From the NCBI GenBank assembly GCA_016786665.1, contig JAEUVZ010000051.1, positions 1 to 53,718 on the forward strand: 53,718 bases of DNA. Direction: 5' to 3'. Under the pieces are notes generated by a model that made no database searches, was not told the origin of the DNA, and saw only the letters and a list, made by a program, of their open reading frames with translations. Below are positions 1 to 8,906 of the stretch, piece by piece. Made by a program: the position numbers and the translations under genes. The stretch's first letter is position 1; each line of letters starts with the position of its first letter. The stretch is from Flavipsychrobacter sp. GTDB lineage: Bacteria > Bacteroidota > Bacteroidia > Chitinophagales > Chitinophagaceae.

Positions 1-25
1 TAAACTAAGATAATTTATTAGGATC

Positions 26-928
26 ATGAAAATCCTCCAGTTTTGTAAGGTTGCAGCTTCGGCAGCGTTCATTTTTGCCGCTAATGTTGCATTTGCGCAA
101 GTAGATAATGTGCAAACCCAGACTAACAACGATTTGATGAAGGGTGACTGGAAGCAATCGCTGAGGCCGGATGGTGTGTATGACCATGTGGATCATGCGA
201 ACGTTCCGCTGGAATGGCAGTACATCCGCGAGGCTGATATCCTTTGGAAAAAAAGGGTTTGGCGTGAAATCGATTCTCGTGAGAAGCAAAATATGGCATT
301 CCGCTTTCCCGGGGATGAAAATTCAGGTGGTGGTTTCTTCATCGAAATCCTGCTGGATGCCCTGAAGAAGGGTAAAATACAAGCGTTCTCTAACTTCGAT
401 GACCGCTTTACCAGCGTAATGAGTAAAGAGCAGGTGACGGAACTGACCCTGGGTAAAGTAGATACTGTATGGGTAGAGGATTCTGAAACCGGCCAAATGA
501 CCATGAAACTGGTTCGTACCGAGTTCAACCCTGAAACGGTTACCAAGTTCCGTATCAAGGAAGACTGGATCATCGACCGTAATGTAGGCCAGATGGTGGT
601 TCGCATCATAGCATTGGCTCCGCTCCAGGATAAGTATGGTGATGATGGTAACTTCCGTGCATCGCAGGCGATGTTCTGGCTGTACTACCCTGACCTGCGC
701 CCGATACTGGCCCGCTACGAAGTGTTTAATCCTGAAAACGATGTTTACCGTATGACCTGGGATGAATTCTTCGAAGGAAGGTACTTCGCCAGCAAAATCA
801 TCAAAGTAAGCAATCCGTTTGACGCTACGTTCGAAAACCTGGGTGCCTCTAAGATGGAAGCCCTGTACGAAAGCCAGCGTAACATGGAACAACTGTTCAA
901 CAAAGAGCATGACCTGTGGGTGTACTAA
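26..928 (+). CDS. gldN: Gliding motility / type IX secretion protein GldN (PorN)
   Basis: The 300-residue product matches the GldN/PorN family along its length. GldN is a periplasmic part of the type IX secretion core and works with GldK, GldL and GldM at the inner face of the outer membrane. The first 24 residues form a signal peptide ending in AFAQ. Family-like stretches include VPLEWQYIREADILWKKRVWR near residue 60 (the run is part of a longer conserved block), the GGGFFIEIL segment near 100 and the MFWLYYPDLRPILARYEVFNP region near 220. In relatives the gene ends a gldKLMN operon. The window opens only 25 bases upstream, so gldM probably lies just outside (inference). A strong intrinsic terminator follows at 955-983. 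The family call is secure; the missing operon partners are not visible here. Confidence 0.93.
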   Translation: MKILQFCKVAASAAFIFAANVAFAQVDNVQTQTNNDLMKGDWKQSLRPDGVYDHVDHANVPLEWQYIREADILWKKRVWREIDSREKQNMAFRFPGDENSGGGFFIEILLDALKKGKIQAFSNFDDRFTSVMSKEQVTELTLGKVDTVWVEDSETGQMTMKLVRTEFNPETVTKFRIKEDWIIDRNVGQMVVRIIALAPLQDKYGDDGNFRASQAMFWLYYPDLRPILARYEVFNPENDVYRMTWDEFFEGRYFASKIIKVSNPFDATFENLGASKMEALYESQRNMEQLFNKEHDLWVY

Positions 929-954
929 TTCCCGGCTGCTGATAATATTTATAA

Positions 955-983
955 GGCGCTCCCCAACCGGGAGCGCTTTTTTT
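955..983 (+). terminator. Intrinsic terminator after gldN
   Basis: A perfect 8-bp GC-rich stem (956-963 with 969-976, GCGCTCCC/GGGAGCGC) has a 5-nt loop and is followed by seven T residues. It probably ends the gldKLMN-type transcript and isolates comB. Confidence 0.9.
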
Positions 984-1048
984 ATTGATGCACAGGTTAT
1001 TACCTATCAGGATTGCAATGTATCTTGCAATGATATTTAAAGGAGTAT

Positions 1049-1777
1049 ATGACAGGAAGTTTACCCAGGCTGGAAGTATGTTTGTCCCCCGCATTGTTGC
1101 ATCTATTTGACACCAGGGATGCCGTAGTAGTGATCATAGACGTGTTTCGTGCTACCTCTACGATAGCGGCAGCGTTGGATAACGGCGCTCAATGCGTGAT
1201 ACCCGTGGCATCAGTACCTGAATGCGTGGACCTGGGGCGGACGATTGAGAACGCCATAACAGCCGGTGAGCGCGATGGGAAAGTGGCTGAAGGGCTGGAG
1301 TATGGCAACTCTCCGCTGGAATATCCCAAGGAATTTGTGCAGGGTAGGACAGTAGTGCTTACCACCACCAACGGAACTAGGCTGCTGCATATGGTAAAGG
1401 ATGCGGCGGTCATCATCACCGGCTCGTTCCTGAACCTGGGCGCGGTATGCGACTTCCTTATAGCGCAGAATAAGAACGTGCTGCTGGGCTGCGCGGCCTG
1501 GAAGGACCGCTTTAACATGGAAGATACCCTCTTTGCCGGTGCGGTAGTGAACCGTATACGCGACCACTTTGCGCTAAACTGCGACAGTGCGCGCGCCGCT
1601 AACAGCCTTTACGAACAGTCGGCAAAGGGTAGCTTTATAGACTTTCTGCGCGACAGCTCGCATTACCGGCGCTTGTCCGGCTTCGGGCTGGTGGGTGATA
1701 TGGAATACTGCACCACCCCCGATCTGCATCCCGTAGTGCCCATTTTACAGGGCAGGGAACTGGTCATACACCGCTAG
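1049..1777 (+). CDS. comB: 2-phosphosulfolactate phosphatase family protein (ComB-like)
   Basis: The 242-residue product has the ComB family pattern: an early VVVIIDVFRATSTIAAAL segment, a YGNSPLEY segment, a TTTNGTRLL segment and a C-terminal GFGLVGDMEYC-type motif. In archaea ComB dephosphorylates 2-phosphosulfolactate in coenzyme M synthesis. In Bacteroidota, which are not known to make coenzyme M, the substrate is unclear. The ATG is preceded by a good AAAGGAG at about 1039-1045, unusual here because most genes in the window lack a Shine-Dalgarno site. Its TAG stop interlocks with the stop of the convergent MBL-fold gene. The family call is firm and the exact reaction is inferred. Confidence 0.88.
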   Translation: MTGSLPRLEVCLSPALLHLFDTRDAVVVIIDVFRATSTIAAALDNGAQCVIPVASVPECVDLGRTIENAITAGERDGKVAEGLEYGNSPLEYPKEFVQGRTVVLTTTNGTRLLHMVKDAAVIITGSFLNLGAVCDFLIAQNKNVLLGCAAWKDRFNMEDTLFAGAVVNRIRDHFALNCDSARAANSLYEQSAKGSFIDFLRDSSHYRRLSGFGLVGDMEYCTTPDLHPVVPILQGRELVIHR

Positions 1778-2412
1778 ACCAGGAACGGATTATACTGTTT
1801 TTCGTTACCAATAGTAGTAGACGGCCCGTGCCCGGAGTAGACGGTTGTTTCTTCTGGCAGGGGAAGCAGTTGTGTTTTGATGGATTGTATGAGCGTGTCG
1901 AAGTTGCCACCCGGCAGGTCGGTGCGGCCAATACTGCCGGAAAAGAGCACATCCCCGCCTATTACCCAGTTGCCCGGAGCATAATAGAACACTACGCTTC
2001 CCGGGGAGTGGCCGGGAGTAAACCGCACTTCCAGGGTATCGTCACCGAGTTGTAGGGTATCCTTGTCGCCAATGAAAAATGTAGGTTGCGGCGTATTACT
2101 GAACGATAGCCCGAACATCATGGCCGAGGCCACGGCTGCATTGAGCACGGGCAAGTCTTTCTCGTTGATACCGAAAGGGATGTTGTATTGCCCCATTACC
2201 GCATTTACCCCAAAAATATGGTCTATATGGGTGTGGGTATTGATAATAGACTGCGGTACCAGTGCGTTATTACTAATGTAATCGAACAGGAACTTCGTCT
2301 CTTTTTCGTCATACATACCCGGGTCAACGATCCAGCACAATTTTTGTTCGTTGGTAATAAGGTAGGTATTCTCCTGGAAAGGATTGAACGAGAAGGCTTG
2401 TATTTGTAACAT
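1774..2412 (-). CDS. MBL-fold metallo-hydrolase (glyoxalase II-like)
   Basis: The 212-residue product is a compact metallo-beta-lactamase-fold hydrolase. Metal ligands are visible in order: THTHIDH (the HxHxDH motif) near residue 60, TPGHSPGS near 132, GGDVLFSGSIGRTD near 152, and a final SGHGPST near 193. This is the short hydroxyacylglutathione hydrolase-like (YcbL type) pattern, with two metal ions expected. There is no signal peptide, so it is probably cytoplasmic. The substrate could be a thioester, but the sequence does not fix it. An exact TAnnTTTG box lies 34 bases upstream. The gene converges on comB and their stop codons overlap in a CTAG. Confidence 0.9.
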   Translation of the reverse strand: MLQIQAFSFNPFQENTYLITNEQKLCWIVDPGMYDEKETKFLFDYISNNALVPQSIINTHTHIDHIFGVNAVMGQYNIPFGINEKDLPVLNAAVASAMMFGLSFSNTPQPTFFIGDKDTLQLGDDTLEVRFTPGHSPGSVVFYYAPGNWVIGGDVLFSGSIGRTDLPGGNFDTLIQSIKTQLLPLPEETTVYSGHGPSTTIGNEKQYNPFLV

Positions 2413-2445
2413 TCAGGTAACGTTTTTTTCAGTAACTTAGAAATG

Positions 2446-2477
2446 CAAACATAAGCCCCCGAAAGGATAACAGGCAA
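2446..2477 (-). promoter_or_regulatory. Promoter of the MBL-fold gene
   Basis: On the minus strand an exact Bacteroidota -7 element TATGTTTG (2453-2446) follows a TTG at 2477-2475 with a 21-bp spacer. The start codon is 34 bases below the box, implying a leader of about 29 nt. Confidence 0.65.
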
Positions 2478-2514
2478 AAATAATTTAGGCCCGGAAAGCG
2501 GGAGAAGGTAAAGA

Positions 2515-5500
2515 ATGAAGACACTATTTCAGCGAAGAAACATCCTTTTATGGGCGCTGCTCCTGGTGCTGCTATCGGCATCAGAAGCCCCGGGGCAGAC
2601 CTATATCGAAAAATTTGGGCAGAACCGGGTACAATACCGCAAGTTTGACTGGCGCTACTTTGATACCAAGCACTTCCGGATATACCACTACGACCAGGCT
2701 GGGCGGCAACTGGCCCGCTACGTATCGGAACAGGCGGAGAACGACATACAGGTAGTGGAAAAGAAACTGGGGGCGAAATTCCCCAAGCGGTTCAATATCA
2801 TTCTCTACAACAATTTTGATGAATATCGCCAGACTAATGTGGGCCTCAAAATGGAGTCGCAGTTGGAAAGCAATCCTGGCGGAACGGTAGACCTGGTGGG
2901 CGATAAGCTACTGGTTTACTACACCGGCATACACACCGACCTGCGTCACCAACTGCGCTCCGGAATGGCCCGCGTGGTAATGGAACGCATGATGTTTGGC
3001 GACAACCTGAAGCAGATGGTGAAGAATGCCGTACTGCTGAATATGCCTAAGTGGGCCTCGGCGGGCTACATAGCCTACCTGGTAGATGGCTGGGATACCA
3101 AAAGCAACAGCGACTGGAAGAATATAATAGCCGCACGGCCGAAAGACGGGTTTCACGAACTTTCGCAGCAATACCCTGAACTGGCGGGTAAAGCGTTCTG
3201 GAAGTATGTATCGGAACGGTATGGCGAAAACAATATGAAGGGCCTGCTCTACAATATGGAACTGAAGAGCAGCCTGAACCAGGCCACCAAAATGACCATG
3301 GGACTGAAAATAATGCGGGCGTATGACTCGTGCATCGCCTTTTACCAACAGGTATATGCGCGCGACTCCCTGGTGCAGGAACATCCTGATGAGGCGAACG
3401 CCAACTCGCTGCTGGAAATCCCCTTCCCCAAAGACAATGCTATCATCCGCAGTATAAAAGTATCGCCGAAGGGAGATGACGTGGCTTACGTGGAATGGAA
3501 GGATGGTGAATATACGGTGTACATACAGCGCACTAAAAACGAGAAAACCCGGTCGGCCATACTGGTGGGTGGGCGCAAAGATTACAATGAGCCGACTGAC
3601 CCCGATTACCCCATCATTACCTGGAACAATACCGGCTATAAGCTGGCCATACTATACCGCAAAGGCCGGCAGACACGCCTGCGTATATACAATGCGATAA
3701 AAGCCAAAATAGAGAACTATACTATACCCCCCAACCGCTTTGATCGTGTGCTGAGCATGACCTTTATGGAAGAGGACGACAAGATGGTTTTTTCGGCGAT
3801 AAAGAAAAGCCAGACCGACCTGTACCAATTTACCATACGGGGCTATAAAATGACCAACATTACCAATGATGCCTGGAACGATGTGCAGCCCTGGTTCATC
3901 AGCGGTGGCAGCCGCCGTGGTATCCTGTTTTTATCGAACCGTCCGCAAGCCAACCTGGAAGCGCCGATAGGGGTGAACCAGTTGCCTACCGGGCCTATGA
4001 ATATTTACTTCTACGACACGAAGACACAACGCAAGCAACTGCTGCAATGCACCAATGTGACGAAAGGGCAGGTAAGCCAGCCGGTGCAGTATGGCAGCGA
4101 CCACTTCGCCTTCCTTTATGACAGCAGCGGCATACAGAATAAATATGTGGTGCTCTTTGCCCGCGATGTGAACAATATGGATTCGGCCTACGCGGTGCCG
4201 GTAACCAACTACGCTACCAATATCATTAACCACCAATACAACCCCGCATCGGACCAAACAGCGGACGTGCTGCAGGACGGCGGCAAGTATAAGGTGTACT
4301 TTAAAAAGCTGGTACGGCCGGGTTCGGACGCCTTTCAACCGGCGATACTGACACCCACTACCCTCTCAAAAACAGCCGCTGAGGCATCGCTGGCGTATCC
4401 GGCGGAGATACAGGCAGAAAGAGAAGCGGAGGAAAAGAGAAACGCCCCGCAGACAATGATAAAGACGGGCAATGTATTCCAGTCGGAATTCAGCGAGCCG
4501 CAACGTCTAGCGCAAGAGCCGGTAGCGGCACCGCTGACAGATGCCGACACGACCGCCCCGGTGCTTACTATGGAAGAAGACGTGCCTGCACTGCTGCCGG
4601 TAATGGAAGATACATCGGACCTGGCCAACATGGCCGACAGTACCTACCTGAAGATGAAAGCGCAGCCATACCGGCTAAGCTTTAAGCCCGACTTCTTCAC
4701 CATACGGGCGGACAACAGTGTGCTGTTCAACCAATACCAGGCTTACGATAACAGCGGGGGAGCCTACATTAATCCCTCCCTGGCCGGTATGATAATGGTG
4801 AGCCTGGACGACATAATGGAAAACCACCGCTTTACCGGCGGCTTCCGGCTGCCCATCAACTTTTCCGGCAGCACATATTTTCTGCAGTACAACAATTTCA
4901 GCCGCCGGGTAGACTGGGGCATACTATACCTGCGTAGCCAGAACACGTACAAATACAACGTGACCTATGCTGACCAGAACGGGCGCCCGATATTTACCAA
5001 AGAGCAGCTAGGCAGGGTTACGACCAACATGTTCCAGGGAAATGCTACTTACCCGCTAGACCGTATACGCAGCATCCGCATGAATCTGGGACTGCGACAG
5101 GATGGGTTGCTTTTTAAAGCGCAGGAAGATTCGCTCAGCCTGTTTGATCCTCCTAAGTCGAATAAATACTGGGCACTCAGCCGGGTAGAATATGTGTTTG
5201 ACAACAGTGTGAGCCGTGAAATGAACATCAACAAGGGGTACCGTTACAAGTTCTTTGGTGAGTATATGTACAACTTTACCGATGGTAAGGGGGTGTACAA
5301 CCTGGGCCTCGATTTCCGTACCTACCAACCGCTGTATAAGAACCTGATATGGGCTACCCGCTTAGCCGGTGCGCACTCCGGCGGCTCGCAAAAGATAATG
5401 TATTACGTAGGCGGACTGGATAACTGGATGAATACCCAGTACAACAACGCGGTTCCGCCCAGTGGTGATGACCCGAGCCAGTACGCTTTCCAGACGGTGG

Positions 5501-5913
5501 GCAACAACATGAGGGGCTACGCGCAAAACTCGCGCAACGGTAATACCTTCCTGGTGCTGAATACCGAGTTACGCTTACCAATCATTTCGACCTTCATCAA
5601 GCGCCCTGTACAGTCTGGTATACTGAAGAACCTCCAGGTAGTGGCGTTTGCCGATGCGGGCTCTGCGTGGTCGGGCCTGTTACCCAGCGCGGAGAATTTT
5701 TCCCAGACCTACCTGTATCCCAACCCTTCATCCCCACCAGGCGGTACCAACAACGTAATACTGGCGCTGAAAGTACCGGGCAATACGGGACTGTGCCTGG
5801 GCTATGGCGCTGGCCTGCGCACCACGCTGCTGGGTTACTTTATACGCGTGGACCGTAGCTGGAATATAGAAGGTAAGAAAATGTGGCTCATCTCCCTGGG
5901 TACTGACTTTTAA
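2515..5913 (+). CDS. Large outer-membrane protein: degenerate peptidase-like domain, TolB-like propeller, C-terminal beta-barrel
   Basis: The 1132-residue product starts with a signal peptide (about 1-28, ending APGQ). An N-terminal region (about 35-290) resembles a peptidase-MA/gluzincin domain, but where HExxH would be expected I read RHQLRSGMARVV, so it is probably not an active protease. Residues about 305-600 look like a TolB/WD40-type propeller, with repeats such as VSPKGDDVAYVEW and a later LFLSNRP. A low-complexity Ala/Glu/Pro linker (about 620-710) follows. The last 400 residues have the alternating aromatic pattern of a BamA-type surface-antigen barrel, including YVGGLDNW, RGYAQNSRNGNTFLVLNTELRLP and a C-terminal LGTDF. 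Such proteins are common in Bacteroidota and poorly characterised. It is transcribed alone and has a clear terminator. Confidence 0.78.
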   Translation: MKTLFQRRNILLWALLLVLLSASEAPGQTYIEKFGQNRVQYRKFDWRYFDTKHFRIYHYDQAGRQLARYVSEQAENDIQVVEKKLGAKFPKRFNIILYNNFDEYRQTNVGLKMESQLESNPGGTVDLVGDKLLVYYTGIHTDLRHQLRSGMARVVMERMMFGDNLKQMVKNAVLLNMPKWASAGYIAYLVDGWDTKSNSDWKNIIAARPKDGFHELSQQYPELAGKAFWKYVSERYGENNMKGLLYNMELKSSLNQATKMTMGLKIMRAYDSCIAFYQQVYARDSLVQEHPDEANANSLLEIPFPKDNAIIRSIKVSPKGDDVAYVEWKDGEYTVYIQRTKNEKTRSAILVGGRKDYNEPTDPDYPIITWNNTGYKLAILYRKGRQTRLRIYNAIKAKIENYTIPPNRFDRVLSMTFMEEDDKMVFSAIKKSQTDLYQFTIRGYKMTNITNDAWNDVQPWFISGGSRRGILFLSNRPQANLEAPIGVNQLPTGPMNIYFYDTKTQRKQLLQCTNVTKGQVSQPVQYGSDHFAFLYDSSGIQNKYVVLFARDVNNMDSAYAVPVTNYATNIINHQYNPASDQTADVLQDGGKYKVYFKKLVRPGSDAFQPAILTPTTLSKTAAEASLAYPAEIQAEREAEEKRNAPQTMIKTGNVFQSEFSEPQRLAQEPVAAPLTDADTTAPVLTMEEDVPALLPVMEDTSDLANMADSTYLKMKAQPYRLSFKPDFFTIRADNSVLFNQYQAYDNSGGAYINPSLAGMIMVSLDDIMENHRFTGGFRLPINFSGSTYFLQYNNFSRRVDWGILYLRSQNTYKYNVTYADQNGRPIFTKEQLGRVTTNMFQGNATYPLDRIRSIRMNLGLRQDGLLFKAQEDSLSLFDPPKSNKYWALSRVEYVFDNSVSREMNINKGYRYKFFGEYMYNFTDGKGVYNLGLDFRTYQPLYKNLIWATRLAGAHSGGSQKIMYYVGGLDNWMNTQYNNAVPPSGDDPSQYAFQTVGNNMRGYAQNSRNGNTFLVLNTELRLPIISTFIKRPVQSGILKNLQVVAFADAGSAWSGLLPSAENFSQTYLYPNPSSPPGGTNNVILALKVPGNTGLCLGYGAGLRTTLLGYFIRVDRSWNIEGKKMWLISLGTDF

Positions 5914-5937
5914 CAGGAACAACAACAGAAGTAATGA

Positions 5938-5962
5938 AATGCCGCAGATTGCGGCATTTTTT
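5938..5962 (+). terminator. Intrinsic terminator after the propeller/barrel gene
   Basis: A perfect 9-bp stem AATGCCGCA/TGCGGCATT (5938-5946 with 5950-5958) with a 3-nt loop runs into T residues. Confidence 0.88.
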
Positions 5963-6030
5963 AGGTACGGATATGCGGGTACGGTTATTTTATAGTTGAG
6001 TTTTTAGGGAGCCGTTTGGCACTGTTTTAG

Positions 6031-6038
6031 TATTTTTG
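6031..6038 (+). promoter_or_regulatory. Promoter -7 box of the MCE gene
   Basis: Exact TATTTTTG, 29 bases before the ATG. No good -33 TTG lies at the usual distance, so it is supported mainly by the -7 box and position. Confidence 0.5.
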
Positions 6039-6066
6039 CTCATATATTTTTTAGAATCAATATTTT

Positions 6067-7011
6067 ATGAGGTTATCGAAAGAGGTGAGGATAGGCTTAT
6101 TGGTGAGTATTGCGATGATGATTTTGTTTGCGGGCTTTTATTTTTTGAGAGGGGCCAACCTGTTTTCCAGTGAGAACACCTATTACTGCTATTTTACCGA
6201 TGTGCAGGGGCTGCAAGGCTCCGCGCCCGTACAGGTACGCGGGCTGGGCATAGGCCGCGTGGCGGAAATAAAGTTTGAAGACAACCGTGTGAAGGTGACT
6301 ATAACCGTGAGCAAAGACATAAAGGTAGGCGAAGGCACGGTAGCGAAACTGATCTCTACCGACCTGCTGGGCTCTAAGGCCATATCGCTGGAGCTGGCAA
6401 AAAGCGCGGCACTGGTGAAAGATGAAGGAACCCTGCCCACAGCGATAGAAGGGGGAATCCTGGATAACCTCAGCACAGAAATATCGCCCCTGATAGGCGA
6501 CATACGCATAGTGGTAGCGCGCCTGGACACTACCGTGATGAGTATAAACGGTATACTGAACGAAGAAACGCAGACCAAACTGAACGCCAGCATCGGCTCG
6601 CTGGAAGTGACGATGAACAACTTCTCGCAACTCTCCCAGCGCCTGAACAATGAGAGCGCCCAGTTACAGTCCATCATCCGGAACGCCAACAGTATCTCCT
6701 CAAACCTGGCCAGTAACAACCAGCGTATATCGAACATACTGGAGAATGCGGAGACCACTACCAACCAGCTTTCCCGGGCACCTATAGAAGCAACGGTGAA
6801 CGATCTGCAAACGGCCGCCAACCAGCTACAAGGCGTCATCAACAAAATAAATACCAACCAGGGTTCGTTAGGAGCAATAGTGAACGATAAAGAACTGTAC
6901 AATAACCTGAACAGTTCGCTCTCTACATTGAATAAACTGATGGCCGACCTGCAAGAGCACCCAAGCCGTTATATAAACGTTACTATCTTTGGCAGAAAGA
7001 GGAAAAATTAG
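6067..7011 (+). CDS. MCE / MlaD family lipid-transport protein
   Basis: The 314-residue product has one N-terminal transmembrane helix (about 8-28) followed by an MCE domain (about 36-125) with the family pattern VQGLQGSAPVQVRGLGIGRV and later STDLLGSKAISLEL. The remaining 190 residues are predicted helical and rich in Asn, Gln and Ser, typical of the extended MCE C-terminus that forms a helical barrel or needle. MCE proteins bind lipid at the inner membrane and move it across the periplasm with an MlaE permease and MlaF ATPase; neither is in the window. The gene overlaps the OstA-like gene behind it, suggesting translational coupling and a joint envelope-lipid role. The assignment to the family is firm, while the cargo is unknown. 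Confidence 0.9.
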   Translation: MRLSKEVRIGLLVSIAMMILFAGFYFLRGANLFSSENTYYCYFTDVQGLQGSAPVQVRGLGIGRVAEIKFEDNRVKVTITVSKDIKVGEGTVAKLISTDLLGSKAISLELAKSAALVKDEGTLPTAIEGGILDNLSTEISPLIGDIRIVVARLDTTVMSINGILNEETQTKLNASIGSLEVTMNNFSQLSQRLNNESAQLQSIIRNANSISSNLASNNQRISNILENAETTTNQLSRAPIEATVNDLQTAANQLQGVINKINTNQGSLGAIVNDKELYNNLNSSLSTLNKLMADLQEHPSRYINVTIFGRKRKN

Positions 7012-8683
7012 CCATCGCATTAAGATACCGGTATTCTGCAAGCTGATTGGTAGTATGACGATCATACTGCCAATTGTGCTATTATGTTTGTTGGTATCTC
7101 CCGCCCGGGCGCAGTTCCGGGATACGGTGAATAAGACGACAGTGACCATAGAGCGAAGCCGTGTAGGTGAAATGGTAAAAACAGATAGCGGAGAGATTAC
7201 TAAGGTGCTCTGGGATGTAATCATTCGTCATGGCAACGATTTCCTGTATTGCGACAGCGCCTATGTTGATCTCCAGAAACAAAACTTGCAGGCGTTTGGC
7301 AGTGTAAAGATCGTGCAGCCGGGTGGTACGGAAGGTACCTGCGATTACCTGCGCTACCAGGGAAGCAGGAAGCTGGCCTTTATGCAGGGGAATGTGGGCC
7401 TCACCGATGGTAAGAGCAACCTGTGGTGCGAAGAACTGACCTACGACCTGAATACCAAAATAGGTATCTACAAGAAGAACGGCACCTTGCAGAATGAAGG
7501 CACTGTAGTATCGAGCAGGGAGGGTATTTACAACCTGAAATCAAAAGATTCCCGTTTTACGGGGAATGTGACCATTACCGACCCGGAGTACAACGTGGTG
7601 TCGGAAGATATAGCCTATAACACGGAAACGAAGGTGAGCCGGTACTATGCCTACTCGGTAGTAACCACCGATAAGTCGGTACTCATCACCAGCAACGGCA
7701 CCTACGACGCTACCCGGAAGATAGGCCACTTTGAGGGGCGCTCTTCCATACAGAACGAAAGCCAGTATATAGAAGGCGATACGCTGGACTATAACAAGGT
7801 GACGGGTTTCGGAAAAGCGGTAGGGGATGTAGTTGCCCTGGATACCGCGCAGCATACCACGCTCTATTGCGGCATAGCAACCTATAACGAGATAACAGGC
7901 AAAACAAAAGCATGGATAAAGCCGGTGATGAAGCGCGCAAATGGCCAGGACAGCCTGTTCATTCGCGCTGATACATTTTTTGGTGCGCCGGTTCCCAAGC
8001 CGGAGGATACCATAAAAGTGGCCCGTGTGCGCTATGATACCAAGAAAGTGAAAATAACAGAAATGGTGAGTGTAGCCGATAGCCTGGCGGGAGCAGACAG
8101 TTCCCGTAAGCGCTACTTTATTGCTTACCATAACGTGAAAATATTTTCCGACTCACTGCAAGGCCGCTGCGACAGCCTTTCGTACTCCCAGGAGGACTCG
8201 CTGATGCGAATGATGTACAGCCCGGTGGCCTGGTCGCGCAAAAGCCAGATAACCGGTGACACCATACTGCTGAAGCAGAGCGACAGCAATAAATTAAAAT
8301 GGCTCTATGTACCCAATAACGCCTTTGTGGCATCGCTGGCGGGCCCGGACTCCGCGGAGATTTACGACCAGATACAAGGCAGAACCCTGACGGCAAACTT
8401 TAACGACAGCGTTATTACCGACATGGTGGTGCAGCCCTCTGCGGAAAGCATCTATTTTTCTAAAGACGACGGCGGCGCCTATATAGGGGTGAACCAGGGT
8501 AAAGGAGAGAAAATGTTCATCTACTTTGGCGGGGAAAAAATACAGCGCATAAAGTATGAGGAGGATGTAACCCAAACCATGACACCACTGGATAAGGTGA
8601 CTGATTTCAATTCGCTGCGACTGAGCCGCTTTAAGTGGCGGGAGGAAGAACGGCCGAAGAGTAAGGAAGAGTTATTCAACTGA
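6989..8683 (+). CDS. OstA/LptA-like periplasmic protein
   Basis: The product contains a long run of repeated beta-strand units typical of the OstA/LptA/LptD-N fold, for example FLYCDSAYVDLQKQNLQAFG, then LAFMQGNVGLTDG and TYDATRKIGHFEG. In LPS export this fold forms the slide that carries LPS across the periplasm. At 564 residues it is much longer than E. coli LptA (about 185). Two starts are possible: TTG at 6989, overlapping the MCE gene by 23 bases, which gives the signal peptide a positively charged leader; or ATG at 7055, with an uncharged one. I prefer 6989 on signal-peptide grounds. The C-terminus lacks an LptD-type barrel. A weak hairpin with six T residues (about 8713-8728) follows the stop. 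Confidence 0.82.
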   Translation: MAERGKISHRIKIPVFCKLIGSMTIILPIVLLCLLVSPARAQFRDTVNKTTVTIERSRVGEMVKTDSGEITKVLWDVIIRHGNDFLYCDSAYVDLQKQNLQAFGSVKIVQPGGTEGTCDYLRYQGSRKLAFMQGNVGLTDGKSNLWCEELTYDLNTKIGIYKKNGTLQNEGTVVSSREGIYNLKSKDSRFTGNVTITDPEYNVVSEDIAYNTETKVSRYYAYSVVTTDKSVLITSNGTYDATRKIGHFEGRSSIQNESQYIEGDTLDYNKVTGFGKAVGDVVALDTAQHTTLYCGIATYNEITGKTKAWIKPVMKRANGQDSLFIRADTFFGAPVPKPEDTIKVARVRYDTKKVKITEMVSVADSLAGADSSRKRYFIAYHNVKIFSDSLQGRCDSLSYSQEDSLMRMMYSPVAWSRKSQITGDTILLKQSDSNKLKWLYVPNNAFVASLAGPDSAEIYDQIQGRTLTANFNDSVITDMVVQPSAESIYFSKDDGGAYIGVNQGKGEKMFIYFGGEKIQRIKYEEDVTQTMTPLDKVTDFNSLRLSRFKWREEERPKSKEELFN

Positions 8684-8883
8684 ACCGGGGTTTGGGCTGA
8701 TTTACCTGATTAGCCGGGGCTATTTTTTGCACCACGATTCTTTAGATTTTGAAGATTGGCTACGATTCGGCTTACTTAGCTGCCTCTAGGCAGTAGGGGC
8801 TTGTCTGCCAACGCAGAGGGAGATAATTGTTAGTGCGTTGGGATAGTTGTCCGCTATTTTCGGGGGTACTCTTGAGTATTCAT

Positions 8884-8891
8884 TACATTTG
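8884..8891 (+). promoter_or_regulatory. Promoter -7 box of aspartate kinase
   Basis: Exact TACATTTG, 16 bases before the ATG, implying a leader of only about 11 nt. The -33 region is not clear. Confidence 0.55.
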
Positions 8892-8906
8892 CGTTTTAAT
8901 TAAAAC

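Noticed and set aside
2515-3400. Active zinc protease domain in the propeller/barrel protein
   Set aside because: No HExxH motif is found in the expected region.
6001-6030. Sigma-54 promoter before the MCE gene (TTTGGCACTG)
   Set aside because: The -24-like TGGCAC has no TTGC at the required spacing, and an exact TAnnTTTG box lies just below.
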